Shown in pieces: positions 23,117-31,599 of a stretch of 36,021 bases of DNA. The position numbers and the translations under genes are program-made. The notes under the pieces were generated by a model. The model was not told where the DNA came from and searched no databases. It was given only the letters and a program-made list of their open reading frames with translations. Every line of letters starts with the position of its first letter. Position 1 is the stretch's first letter. The stretch is from Eggerthella sp. CAG:298 (GTDB lineage: Bacteria > Actinomycetota > Coriobacteriia > Coriobacteriales > Eggerthellaceae): positions 1 to 36,021 of the forward strand of contig FR895127.1 in the NCBI GenBank assembly GCA_000435675.1, given 5' to 3'.

Positions 23117-24469
23117 ATGCTCTATTTGTCACAAATGCTTGGCGAGCCCGTCATCGACGCCAATGGCGAAAAGATCGGCTCCATTTCAGACCTTGCCATC
23201 CAAACCGGCGAAGTATTCCCGCGCATCACCTCGCTTGCGTTCTTGGGTCCCGGCAAAACGCCTTTCATGATCTCATGGCGCAAGTACGTCAAAGACGTCA
23301 CCGATGAAGGCATCGAGCTCAAAGTCGATAAGACCGGCATCCGCTTCAGTTACCTTCAGCCCGATGAAGTCTTGCTCGCGCGCGATCTACTCGACCGCCA
23401 GATCGTCGACACGCAAGGCATGAAGGTCGTGCGTGTAAACGACCTCAAGCTTTCCACTTCTGGTTCGCAACTGCGCCTGCTCGGTGCCGAAGTGGGCATT
23501 CGTGGCATTCTGCGCGGGCTGGCTCCCTGGGTCGAACGCGTAGCGCTCAAGCTGAGCAAGATCTTTCGCAAGCCGCTCGATGAGAAGATCATCGCGTGGA
23601 ACTACATGGACCTGCTCGACCGCAACCTCTCCGACGTGCAGCTTTCCGTCTCCCACACTCGTCTTGATGAGCTTCATCCGGCCGACGTTGCCGACATCCT
23701 CGAGCAGCTCGATCCTCAGCAGCGTGCCAACGTGTTCAAGCATCTCGATGATGCACGTGCGGGCGATGCGATCTCGGAGATGGAAGACGAATACCAGGCA
23801 GATGTTATCGACGATCTGGACGAAAAGCGCGCTTCTCGCCTGCTCGAAGATATGGATCCCGACGATGCAGCCGACATCGTAGGCGATCTTCCCTACGAAA
23901 AAGCTGAAACCTTGCTGCGCTTGATGGGTGTTGAAGAAGCCGCGGGCATTCGCCGCTTGCTCGGTTATAAGGAAGACACTGCAGGTGGCCTTATGACCAC
24001 GCAGTATGTTGCGATGCGCGCCGACGATACCGTCGACCAAACCATCGAAGCACTGCGCGCACTCGATGAAGATCACCCTACGGTCAGCTACGTTTACGTG
24101 CTCAACGAATACGACAAGCTCATCGGCGTGCTTTCGCTCCGCACGCTCGTGCTCGCCACCAAGAATACGCAGCTCAAGGACATCATGTTCGACGACGTGA
24201 TCACTGCCTTCCCCGAAGAGACCGAAGAAGATGTTGCGGCAGACATCTCGAAATACGACCTAATCGCCATGCCGGTGGTCGATGAGAACGGGCGCATGCT
24301 CGGCATCGTCACGGTCGACGACGCAATGGAGGTCATCGAGGACAGTGCAGAGGAGACCACGAACAAGCGCACCTGGGTTGCCGTGGTGGTCGCGCTCTTG
24401 TGCTTCTTGATCTTCCTCGTTCCCTATACCGTTATCATTTTGCATTTCTTCGGCGGAGCTGCAGGATAA
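23117..24469 (+). CDS. PRC-barrel / MgtE-N / CBS protein, probable Mg2+ sensor subunit
   Basis: A 450-residue protein with an unusual domain order: PRC-barrel 1 (about 1-80), PRC-barrel 2 (about 84-140), MgtE intracellular N domain (about 180-285, helical repeats such as LHPADVADILEQLDP and DPDDAADIVGDLP), a CBS-domain pair (about 290-410) and a single C-terminal membrane helix (about 420-444). It has the cytoplasmic Mg2+-sensing part of an MgtE channel but lacks the five-helix pore. Acidic residues in the MgtE-N/CBS interface, which bind Mg2+ in true MgtE, are abundant. The stop is nine bases before the NRAMP-type transporter gene, so I infer that it is a membrane-tethered regulator of that transporter. 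ATG at 23117 with AAAGGAG. Confidence 0.85.
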   Translation: MLYLSQMLGEPVIDANGEKIGSISDLAIQTGEVFPRITSLAFLGPGKTPFMISWRKYVKDVTDEGIELKVDKTGIRFSYLQPDEVLLARDLLDRQIVDTQGMKVVRVNDLKLSTSGSQLRLLGAEVGIRGILRGLAPWVERVALKLSKIFRKPLDEKIIAWNYMDLLDRNLSDVQLSVSHTRLDELHPADVADILEQLDPQQRANVFKHLDDARAGDAISEMEDEYQADVIDDLDEKRASRLLEDMDPDDAADIVGDLPYEKAETLLRLMGVEEAAGIRRLLGYKEDTAGGLMTTQYVAMRADDTVDQTIEALRALDEDHPTVSYVYVLNEYDKLIGVLSLRTLVLATKNTQLKDIMFDDVITAFPEETEEDVAADISKYDLIAMPVVDENGRMLGIVTVDDAMEVIEDSAEETTNKRTWVAVVVALLCFLIFLVPYTVIILHFFGGAAG

Positions 24470-24478
24470 GAGCTGGCT

Positions 24479-25792
24479 ATGGCAGAAGAGCAGAACATCC
24501 AGCCCAATCCCTCCATCAAGGAGCATGCTGAAGCAGGGCTTGCCAAAGAGATCACCGAAGTGCGCAAGCCTTCGAAGCTATTGCTCGTGCTCATGGCCAT
24601 GGGCCCAGGGATCGTTACGGCCATGGCAGGCAATGATGCGGGCGGTATCTCAACCTACTCCACGGTGGGCGCGAAGTTTGGCTTCCTCACCCTGTGGATC
24701 ATTCCGATCATGTGCCTGCTTCTGGTTGTCGTGCAAACGACCGCCACGCGCATGGGTGCGGTAACAGGCAAGGGCTTTGCGGCGCTCATTCGTGAACGCT
24801 TCGGCATTCGCCTTACCTCGCTTGCCATGCTCGCCTTGCTCATCGGCAATGTTGCGACCACGTTCTCCGAATTCGCAGGCATCGCTTCTGGCATGGAGAT
24901 GTTCGGCGTGCCGCGCTGGGTATCGGTCCCCATCGCCGCAGCTGCTGTTTGGGGGCTTATCGTAGGTGGCAGCTTCAAACGTGTGCAGCGCGTTTTCATG
25001 GTGCTCTCGTTCGTCTTCGTTACCTATATCGTGGCAGCCATTATCGCGCAACCAAACTGGAACCTTGCGCTCATGCACACCGTTATCCCCGAAGTCTCTT
25101 CCGACTTCTCGTTCCTTTCGCTCACGGTTGCCATGGTCGGCACCACCATCGCTCCCTGGATGATGTTCTTCGCACAGAGCAACGTGGTCGAGAAGGGCGT
25201 GACCGTAAAGGATCTCTTCTTCCAGCGCATCGATGCGATCACGGGCGCAGTGGTTGCCTGCATCATCGCCTGGTTCATCATCGTGACCACGGGTGCAGTG
25301 CTCTTCCCGCAAGGCATCGAGATCGAAAGTGCCGCCGATGCCGCTATGGCGCTCGCCCCCTTTGCGGGCCCGTATGCTGAAGCGCTCTTTGCCATCGGGC
25401 TCGTTGCAGCAAGTTTGCTCGCAGCCTGTGTACTGCCCCTCACCACCTCGTTCGTCATCTGCGAAGCGTTCGGCTGGGAAGCGGGTGTGAACTTCACCTG
25501 GAAGGAAGCGCCGCTCTTCAAAGGCATCTTCACGTTCACGATCGTGGGTTCCGCATTGGTCATCCTGGTTCCAGGGCTTAACCTGATGGGCATCATGCTG
25601 ACCGCGCAGTTCGTCAACGGCGTTATCCTGCCCGTACTGCTCGTGTTCATGGCCATCATCGCTACTGACAAGCATGTGATGAAGGAACACACCATCGGCC
25701 CGATCGCGCGCGTGCTGCTTGTCGCAACGATCGTGGTCGTGGGCATTCTCTCGATCGTTTGCCTTGCCCTGCAGATTCTTGGCTTGGCCTAA
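24479..25792 (+). CDS. NRAMP-related Mg2+ transporter (NRMT type)
   Basis: A 437-residue integral membrane protein of the SLC11/NRAMP family with about eleven hydrophobic helices. The two substrate motifs differ from the Mn/Fe transporters: helix 1 reads NDAGG (52-56) where MntH has DPGN, and helix 6 reads IAPWM (224-228) where MntH has the metal-liganding methionine of MPH. These replacements are the mark of NRAMP-related magnesium transporters, one of which is characterised from Eggerthella lenta. I therefore predict Mg2+ uptake (perhaps also Mn2+) rather than classical manganese import. It follows the MgtE-like sensor gene by nine bases and is surely co-transcribed. Automatic annotation would probably call it a Mn/Fe NRAMP transporter. 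Confidence 0.88.
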   Translation: MAEEQNIQPNPSIKEHAEAGLAKEITEVRKPSKLLLVLMAMGPGIVTAMAGNDAGGISTYSTVGAKFGFLTLWIIPIMCLLLVVVQTTATRMGAVTGKGFAALIRERFGIRLTSLAMLALLIGNVATTFSEFAGIASGMEMFGVPRWVSVPIAAAAVWGLIVGGSFKRVQRVFMVLSFVFVTYIVAAIIAQPNWNLALMHTVIPEVSSDFSFLSLTVAMVGTTIAPWMMFFAQSNVVEKGVTVKDLFFQRIDAITGAVVACIIAWFIIVTTGAVLFPQGIEIESAADAAMALAPFAGPYAEALFAIGLVAASLLAACVLPLTTSFVICEAFGWEAGVNFTWKEAPLFKGIFTFTIVGSALVILVPGLNLMGIMLTAQFVNGVILPVLLVFMAIIATDKHVMKEHTIGPIARVLLVATIVVVGILSIVCLALQILGLA

Positions 25793-25868
25793 TAGGTACA
25801 CAGAGCAACAGAGAAGGTTTCTGTTGTGGCAAAAACCTTTCGAGATATTCTGGGAAGTCTCGAAAGCC

Positions 25869-25880
25869 TTACTATAGTAA
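25869..25880. promoter_or_regulatory. 12-bp perfect palindrome upstream of the cyclo-ligase gene
   Basis: TTACTATAGTAA is its own reverse complement and contains a -10-like TATAGT on the plus strand, about 35 bases before the ATG at 25914. A proper -35 is not evident. It could be the promoter of the cyclo-ligase gene or an operator. Two weak 7-bp hairpins lie just upstream (about 25814-25859) without T-runs. Confidence 0.35.
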
Positions 25881-25913
25881 TAAGATCAGTAGCCTAACGA
25901 GAAAGCCGCGATC

Positions 25914-26612
25914 ATGAACGCGAACGCAACGCCTGAACCAACCGTTTCGATCGAAGAAGAGTCCGAAAGAACGCGCGAGGGCGAAACGTCCGAAGCCCGC
26001 GAACAGATTCGGCGCCAGGTGCTTGCCGAGCGCGCTGCCTTGCCGAAGCCATATCGCCTTCATAAGAGTTCTGCCATTTGCGATGAGCTTGAGACCTCTC
26101 TTGCGATCACCTGCGCAACGATCGGCATCGATCCGCCGGCTTGCACGATCGCGGTCTATGCAGCGTTTGAAGAAGAGGTGCAGCTCGACCAATTCATTCG
26201 TGCCGCCTATGCGCAAGGGACGCAAATTGCTTTTCCTTGCATCGTAGAAGATGCGTGGGGCCTTGAAGGTGCTCCTCAGCAAACCATGGAAATGCGTCTG
26301 GTTTCACCTGAAGCTTACGAGAAGGATGAGGTTCCCTTCATCGCGCATCCCCTGCGCAAGTACCATCACGATGATGAAGCATTGCGCAATTTTCCCTATG
26401 TTCCAGCGAATGATCTGACGATGATCGTGATTCCCCTTGTCGCGTTCGATGCGCATCACAACAGACTCGGATACGGGGGTGGGAACTATGATCGCTACCT
26501 GCCACAGCTTGGCAAAGACTGCCGCCAAATCGCCGTTGCGTTCTCCGAGCAGGAAGTCGCTTTCATCCCTGCCGAAGAACATGACGTTCCTGTTACGGTA
26601 TTAGCAAAATAG
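25914..26612 (+). CDS. 5-formyltetrahydrofolate cyclo-ligase
   Basis: A 232-residue cytoplasmic enzyme that uses ATP to convert 5-formyl-THF to 5,10-methenyl-THF. The C-terminal signature is intact: IPLVAFDAHHNRLGYGGGNYDRYL (given in two parts: IPLVAFDAHHNR and LGYGGGNYDRYL), with the substrate/Mg-ATP loop. The N-terminal basic helix REQIRRQVLAERAALP, typical of the family, begins near residue 30, so the first 28 acidic residues are an extension or the true start is later; no other start with a good Shine-Dalgarno is apparent. It stands alone, convergent with the next gene; no clear terminator is seen in the 83-base gap. Confidence 0.9.
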   Translation: MNANATPEPTVSIEEESERTREGETSEAREQIRRQVLAERAALPKPYRLHKSSAICDELETSLAITCATIGIDPPACTIAVYAAFEEEVQLDQFIRAAYAQGTQIAFPCIVEDAWGLEGAPQQTMEMRLVSPEAYEKDEVPFIAHPLRKYHHDDEALRNFPYVPANDLTMIVIPLVAFDAHHNRLGYGGGNYDRYLPQLGKDCRQIAVAFSEQEVAFIPAEEHDVPVTVLAK

Positions 26613-26695
26613 CGCATTTGGCTTCTTAGAGAGATACAGCACCGAACCCTTAAGCAAACGTGCCCGGCATTCCCGCTTCGAAGCTTGCTGTCGAT

Positions 26696-27697
26696 TTAGG
26701 CAATGTGGATGTTGAGGTAGCGACGACGCTCGAAGAAGCCCATGTTCGCGATACGCGCACGTTCTTCACGCGCACCAGATTCACGCGCCGTAGTAGCGCG
26801 GTCATCCAAGTACGTCATCGCATCACGATAACCATCGTTACGCGCTTTGTTGATAACATCTTCGAATTCGTGTTGCTGAGCTTTGCGGCCTTCTTGCTCA
26901 CCCAAAATACGAGCATCTTTAACCTGCTGCTTAAATGCAGCCATAACACCATTGAGCATATTGAGCATCGAAATAGCACCAACGGGGGATTCTTCCGTGA
27001 AGGTCGAGGCGTCAAAAGCAACAGGAGAGAGCGACATGGAGTTCGCATTGCTCAACTGAACACGTGCTTGCGCTTCACTTAGTTGACTGCGAAGGTCAGT
27101 AATCTGTCTGTCGCGATCAGCAATGATCGCATCGCGTGATGAAATCTCTGCATCTTTGTTGGCAAGGGTACGAGCCTGATCATCGTACCCCACTTCTTTG
27201 CTTGCAAGCGCACGGATCTTCTCCTCGAGCGTGGCTGCCTGCTTGGCAACGAGCGCACGCAAACGCTCGACCTCTTCCTCGGCCGCTTCAGTACGACGGC
27301 TATCATTGGAAGAAACATGGGCGCTTTGAGCCTGAGCAGTCGCAAGATCGCTCTGGGCATTGCGAGCGCGATTCTCCGCTTCGTCGCGCTGACGCTGAGC
27401 ATCACGCAAACGATCTTCTGCGGACTGGAGGGCACGCTCCGCATCGGTAGCACGCTCTTCAGCTTTCTTAAGTTTCGCGCGCAGGTCTTCAAGTTCGGCG
27501 TCAGAAGCGCCGCCAGCACTACTGCCGCCCGTGACCGGCATTCCGCCATGACCGCTGTCGTATGAAGCTTGCATACAATCAAGCGCACGGGTGATGACCG
27601 TTGCTTTCGTGATGTCTTCGCGACGTGCGAAATCGTCGATCAAAGCCATGTATTCGAGCGGAAGACGGAAGTTCGCCTGCTTAACTTTTGAGCTCAA
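26696..27697 (-). CDS. Ribbon-helix-helix / long coiled-coil protein
   Basis: A 333-residue protein of no family I recognise. Residues about 5-43 (VKQANFRLPLEYMALIDDFA and so on) look like a ribbon-helix-helix DNA-binding unit: a beta-strand with alternating residues, then two helices. A Gly/Ser linker (48-64) leads to an Ala/Glu/Arg-rich coiled coil (about 66-212), a hydrophobic-helical segment (240-262) and a basic C-terminal region ending FFERRRYLNIHIA. No signal peptide. The only start available is TTG at 27697, preceded by AGGTGG at good spacing. One DNA-binding end plus an extended dimeric rod suggests a nucleoid-bridging or chromosome-anchoring role; this is inference. Gene stands alone, convergent with the cyclo-ligase gene. 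Confidence 0.8.
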   Translation of the reverse strand: MSSKVKQANFRLPLEYMALIDDFARREDITKATVITRALDCMQASYDSGHGGMPVTGGSSAGGASDAELEDLRAKLKKAEERATDAERALQSAEDRLRDAQRQRDEAENRARNAQSDLATAQAQSAHVSSNDSRRTEAAEEEVERLRALVAKQAATLEEKIRALASKEVGYDDQARTLANKDAEISSRDAIIADRDRQITDLRSQLSEAQARVQLSNANSMSLSPVAFDASTFTEESPVGAISMLNMLNGVMAAFKQQVKDARILGEQEGRKAQQHEFEDVINKARNDGYRDAMTYLDDRATTARESGAREERARIANMGFFERRRYLNIHIA

Positions 27698-28285
27698 CTC
27701 AAACCCACCTAACGGTTCCTTGCGCGGTTATGTTGGTGATTTTCCTTGCGGACAAAGAACACGACCGCTTAAGAGTGACTTCGCGGATGTAATCCATGAA
27801 CTATACATCCCTGTAGAACCTTACAAATTCTATAGCACGATTGTAGCGTATATCTAGGAGTTGGCATGGGAGAAAACCACAATATTTTGTGTTCGTTAGC
27901 GTTTGGGTAGCCGATTTTATCTGGGGCATTTCGGCGTGAATTTGGACGAAATGGCTGTGCTACGACCCCACCTGCTAGCATTTTTCTCGCGCGTGTTATG
28001 GCGTATTCCTTGTATAGTGGCACGTACTTGAAAAGCCCTTTTGATAAGGCTGTATAGCAACTTCGTCGTGTTCATGCTAGCAAGGGTTTTCCACATTTTG
28101 GCGCGTTTTTTGAGTTTTCCACACGCGAAATTCGGGCTTTTTAGGCCGAAAAAATTTTTCTTGAATAACCGTTCATCTCAGGGAGCGGCAATGAAAATGA
28201 GCTATTTCACGCCTTGCAAACCAGTAAGATCCCCTTGATTCGACGCGCCGAAAACCCGCCATCTTGCAAGAGCGAAACCTTCTCT
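27698..28285. other. 588-base gene-free stretch
   Basis: No long ORF with coding character. A 14-codon ORF with a good Shine-Dalgarno (AGGAG, ATG near 27867) and a 15-codon ORF (GGGAG, ATG at 28191) are present, but both are too short to trust. A TATAGT element near 28013 could be a -10. Two DnaA-box-like nonamers are listed separately. An imperfect hairpin TTCGGGC/GGCCGAA lies around 28132-28155, between the DnaA-like sites and the ZIP gene end, with AAAATTTTT next to it; it could be a weak terminator. The promoter of the leftward coiled-coil gene should lie in 27710-27850. Confidence 0.5.
28087..28123 (+). promoter_or_regulatory. Two DnaA-box-like nonamers
   Basis: TTTTCCACA occurs at 28087-28095 and again at 28115-28123, same strand, 28 bases apart. 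Each fits the relaxed DnaA-box consensus TTWTNCACA. They lie in a gene-free AT-containing stretch. The same string also occurs inside or near coding sequence around 18937 and 19240, so chance is a real possibility; dnaA, dnaN or rpmH are not in the window. Confidence 0.35.
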
Positions 28286-29146
28286 TTAGACGTAGATGAT
28301 GATCATACCGATGAGCATACCGATGATGACGAAGAATGCTGGCACCTTCGAACGATACATCAACACAGCCTGAGGAATGATCTCTCCGAAGACCACATAG
28401 AGCATCGCGCCAGAAGCAAACCCGAGCGAAGCCGCAAGGCCTATCGCACCGATGTCGCCGATCCAGTAGCCCAACCAAGCACCCAAAACAACGGGCACAC
28501 CAGAAGCCGCCGTGAGCAATGCCGCTTTGATGCGCTTCATCCCACCAGCAACCAAGGGAACGGAAACAGCCATGCCTTCGGGAATATTATGGAGTCCGAT
28601 GAGCACCGCAAGGATGAGCGCCATGCTCACTCCGCCTTCGGTATCGATGTTGTAACTCGCTCCAATGGACATGCCTTCAGGAATGTTGTGGAGCGCGATG
28701 GCGCATGCGATGACCACACCAGCAACCCAAAGTTCACGTTTGGGCGCATGCTCTTTCAGATGTTGATTGTAATGATCGATATGGCTCAGCTCATCGATGT
28801 TGTCATGGGTCTTTGGATGCAAGCTGCTCGCAGTGTGAGGCACCTCGCCCTCAGTGCGTTTATCGATCAACCAATTCAAGAGGAATACCACCGCCATGCC
28901 CACGAGGACTGCGATGCATACGACAAAGACCGCCCCATCCGAAAAAACCGACTGGGCCGCTTCAAGGCTTTCGACCATCAGCTCGAAGCAGACGATCGAG
29001 ATCATCACACCGCTCGTTGCACTCAATAAGAGACTGACGATGCGGTTGGATTCAGTGCGAACGAGCGCACCAAGGATGCCACCAAGACCGGTGCCACCAA
29101 CGCCAGCGATCAACGTCATCAAGGTTACGGTAAGAAATGCGTCCAT
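28286..29146 (-). CDS. ZIP-family divalent metal transporter
   Basis: A 286-residue membrane protein with about eight hydrophobic helices of the ZIP (SLC39/ZupT-GufA) family, which import Zn2+ and related metals. The two metal-site motifs are present: ALHNIPEGM in helix 4 and GLHNIPEGMAV in helix 5. A histidine-rich cytoplasmic loop between helices 3 and 4 (about residues 104-132, with seven His) is typical of the family. ATG at 29146; a GAGGAAAG Shine-Dalgarno lies rather far upstream. It is divergent from a small gene and is not linked to a recognisable metal regulator, though the Mg transporter pair lies 3 kb away. Confidence 0.9.
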   Translation of the reverse strand: MDAFLTVTLMTLIAGVGGTGLGGILGALVRTESNRIVSLLLSATSGVMISIVCFELMVESLEAAQSVFSDGAVFVVCIAVLVGMAVVFLLNWLIDKRTEGEVPHTASSLHPKTHDNIDELSHIDHYNQHLKEHAPKRELWVAGVVIACAIALHNIPEGMSIGASYNIDTEGGVSMALILAVLIGLHNIPEGMAVSVPLVAGGMKRIKAALLTAASGVPVVLGAWLGYWIGDIGAIGLAASLGFASGAMLYVVFGEIIPQAVLMYRSKVPAFFVIIGMLIGMIIIYV

Positions 29147-29323
29147 ACGATTCGGAACTTTCCTCTTTCACTTTTCAAAGGCTCGGCTGTTGTTCAACAC
29201 TTCAGCTTCATGCGCTCGATCCAAACGCGAGAGAGCTAGAATGAAACTGATTATAAACCTGCGCGCGATCGCGTATGATCGCGTGTCACACTTTGTAGGT
29301 AATAAGTAAGATAAGGAATACTT

Positions 29324-29560
29324 ATGAAAGACTTCGATGATTTCGCACAACTGGTAGACCGAACAACCGATCAGGATATGGCACGTATCTTCGCGAACGT
29401 GATTGAACAGATGAACCTTCCCAAAGATGCGAATGGGAACGTCTCGTTTAGCGTTGAAGACCTCATGCCCTTTTCGACCGCTGTTTCCAACGCGCGCACG
29501 ATGGCGCTTCTGCGTAAATATCACGAATGGGCGAACGCCGAAGAGCGCGAGCTTCTTTAG
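29324..29560 (+). CDS. Small acidic protein of unknown function (78 residues)
   Basis: A short, predicted all-helical, acidic protein beginning MKDFDDFAQLVDRTTDQDMA and ending KYHEWANAEERELL. The ATG has an AAGGA Shine-Dalgarno six bases upstream, and its codon use matches the neighbours, so I take it as real. It has no membrane segment, signal peptide, cysteine or known motif. It is divergent from the ZIP gene; a TATGAT at about 29274 could be its -10. I do not recognise a family. Confidence 0.72.
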   Translation: MKDFDDFAQLVDRTTDQDMARIFANVIEQMNLPKDANGNVSFSVEDLMPFSTAVSNARTMALLRKYHEWANAEERELL

Positions 29561-29835
29561 CTCCTTTTGCAAGCAAGCCGCCTATCGCATTGCTTGCGCG
29601 TATCTTGCTTGAGCGCACGGCTGGCTGATTGCTGAGCGCAGACGCAACAGAATCCGCACTTGCTCGAGCGCGAACACAGCGAAGCTAGCGCATTGGTGTC
29701 TCGCGTGTGCAGTCGTGTTGCGCGCACGAAGGCAGAACACACCTTGCTGCGCCCTTCGAAGCTATGCTCGTCTTAGCAAAATCCTATGACCTCGCGAACG
29801 TGCACACAGAAAAACACTTCTTCACCTGCAAAGCT
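29561..29835. other. Gene-free stretch with three imperfect direct repeats
   Basis: No coding frame stands out. The motif TTGCTTGAGCGCA recurs imperfectly at 29605-29617, 29629-29640 (one base shorter) and 29660-29672, spaced 24 and 31 bases. The stretch is GC-rich and dense in GCGC. It ends at the bidirectional terminator. It may be the 3' region of the small gene transcript. Confidence 0.4.
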
Positions 29836-29876
29836 ACTAAAAAAGCGCCCGGCTAGTTCCCAGGCGCTTTTTTAGT
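29836..29876. terminator. Bidirectional intrinsic terminator
   Basis: A perfect 14-bp stem (29836-29849 with 29863-29876) has a GCGCC core flanked by six A on one side and six T on the other, so it works in both directions. It ends the leftward symporter gene (stop at 29897) and the rightward small-gene transcript. Confidence 0.9.
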
Positions 29877-29896
29877 ATTTCGGTTGTTGTTTTAAC

Positions 29897-31486
29897 TTAT
29901 TCTTCCTGAACCGAACCTTCTGTCGCACGCGCAGCACGAAGCTTCTGCTGCTCGTCGATGATCTTCTGTTCCTTAAGACCGTAGACATATTCGCGGTCGA
30001 TAGCACCCGCTGTCGAAGGAGGCTTCACCACGAACGGTACTGGCTTGGTGAAGAAGCTCACGATCGGCACCAGGATAAGAGAGAGCACCATCGTGATCGC
30101 ACCGCAATTGATCGGCGATGCAATGTAGCCGAAGATCATGTTGGTCACGGTCATGCCAACACCAAGCGCAAAGCTGCACCAAACTGCTGGCTTCGAAATG
30201 CGGCCGGAGAACAAGCCCCAGAAGAAGGGACCGAGGAACGAGCCCGAAAGCGCACCCCACGAATAGCCCATCAACTGAGCGATGAAAACGATGGTCGAAT
30301 GGTACTGCACCAGCGCGATGCCGGCAGAGATAGCCACGAACACCACGATGAAGAAGCGCATGTAACGCACTTGCTTCTTCTCGCTCATCTTCTTCACGAT
30401 GTTGCCCTTGATCAAGTCGAGCGTGAGCGTTGAAGACGAAGTGAGCACAAGGCCCGCAAGCGTCGACATGGACGCGGAGAGAACGAGCACCACCACGATG
30501 CCAAGCAAAATGTCGGGAAGCCCGGCGAGCATGGTCGGCACGATCGAGTCGTAGATAGGCGTGCCATTGGCAGCATAGGCGATATCGCCACCGAACAAGC
30601 GGCCGAAACCACCCAAGAAATACGAGCCACCCGCAACCACGAGCGCGAAGATCGTCGAGATGATGGCGCCCTGCTTGATGGCCGGACCGGTCTTGATGGC
30701 GTAGAACTTCTGGACCATCTGCGGGAGCGCCCACGTGCCGAGCGAAGTGAGGATGATAACGCCAAGCAAGTTGAGCGCGTCGGGGCCGAACATCGAAGTG
30801 AACGGTCCTGCCATGGCGCTTCCCTCTGCCGGGATCTGCGAGAGATTCACGATAGCAGTTGCGATACCGCCCTGGCCATTCAACACCGCGAAGATAACAG
30901 CAATGATACCGATGAGCATGATCGTACCCTGGATGAAGTCGTTCCAAACCGAGGCCACATAACCACCGAGCACCACATAGATACAGGTGACCACCGCCAT
31001 GCCGATCACGCACCATTCATACGGCAGCCCGAAAGCCATACCGAACAAACGCGAAAGACCGTTGTAGACGGATGCGGTATACGGAATGAGGAACACGAAG
31101 ATGATCGCCGCAGCGGCAATGCGCAATGCTCGAGAGTTATAGCGTTTGCCGAAGAATTCCGGCATGGTCGTAGCCTTGAGCCGCTGCGTCATCTCACGCG
31201 TACGCGGGCCGAGCACCCACCACGCCAGAAGCGAACCGATGACCGCATTACCGATACCGACCCAAAATACCGACATGCCGTACTTCCAGCCGAACTGGCC
31301 AGCATAGCCGATGAACACAACAGCGGAAAAATAGCTCGTGCCAAAGGCAAAGGCTGAGAGCCACGGACCAACATTACGTCCGCCAAGCACGAAGCCATCG
31401 ACACTGTTGGAATGTTTGCGGGCGAAAATGCCCACTGCCACAGTGACCGCGACGAAGATCGCCACGATCAAGATCTTGAGAAACAT
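29897..31486 (-). CDS. Sodium:solute symporter (SSS/PutP family)
   Basis: A 529-residue membrane protein with about 13 hydrophobic helices. It belongs to the SSS family that couples Na+ entry to uptake of amino acids, pantothenate, short-chain acids or similar. Family features include the opening GGRNVGPWLSAFAFGTSYFS segment of helix 2, the GGYVASVWNDFIQG segment of helix 6 and ASMSTLAGLVLTSSS in helix 9 with the Na+-binding serines. The ATG at 31486 has GAGGAGCGC upstream; an earlier in-frame ATG at 31504 overlaps this site. The solute cannot be told from sequence; its proximity to iorAB-paaK makes an aromatic or organic acid a possibility only. A charged C-terminal tail of about 35 residues is predicted cytoplasmic. 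Confidence 0.9.
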   Translation of the reverse strand: MFLKILIVAIFVAVTVAVGIFARKHSNSVDGFVLGGRNVGPWLSAFAFGTSYFSAVVFIGYAGQFGWKYGMSVFWVGIGNAVIGSLLAWWVLGPRTREMTQRLKATTMPEFFGKRYNSRALRIAAAAIIFVFLIPYTASVYNGLSRLFGMAFGLPYEWCVIGMAVVTCIYVVLGGYVASVWNDFIQGTIMLIGIIAVIFAVLNGQGGIATAIVNLSQIPAEGSAMAGPFTSMFGPDALNLLGVIILTSLGTWALPQMVQKFYAIKTGPAIKQGAIISTIFALVVAGGSYFLGGFGRLFGGDIAYAANGTPIYDSIVPTMLAGLPDILLGIVVVLVLSASMSTLAGLVLTSSSTLTLDLIKGNIVKKMSEKKQVRYMRFFIVVFVAISAGIALVQYHSTIVFIAQLMGYSWGALSGSFLGPFFWGLFSGRISKPAVWCSFALGVGMTVTNMIFGYIASPINCGAITMVLSLILVPIVSFFTKPVPFVVKPPSTAGAIDREYVYGLKEQKIIDEQQKLRAARATEGSVQEE

Positions 31487-31599
31487 GCGCTCCTCTTCTT
31501 TCACTCGTTTTCCAATACGTCAGTTTTCTCAGGACGGTATACCCGCGCGTTTCCTCTCTTCGCACACCAAGACGAACAACAACGACCCGATCGAGCGCA

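Noticed and set aside
22977..23270. 97-residue ORF overlapping the start of the MgtE-like gene, as a leader peptide
   Set aside because: No Shine-Dalgarno before its ATG, and most of it is an out-of-frame reading of the real gene.
24479..25792. Annotation as a classical Mn2+/Fe2+ NRAMP transporter (MntH)
   Set aside because: The helix 1 DPGN and helix 6 MPH motifs are replaced by NDAGG and IAPW, which points to the magnesium-type branch.
24650..25801. 383-residue leftward open frame opposite the NRAMP-type gene
   Set aside because: Extremely His/Asp/Arg-rich antisense translation of a membrane protein; no ribosome site or family signature.
28041..28238. 65-residue rightward ORF in the gap before the ZIP gene
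   Set aside because: No ribosome site at its start and it runs across the DnaA-like sites and a hairpin; only its last 15 codons have a plausible Shine-Dalgarno, too little to support a gene.
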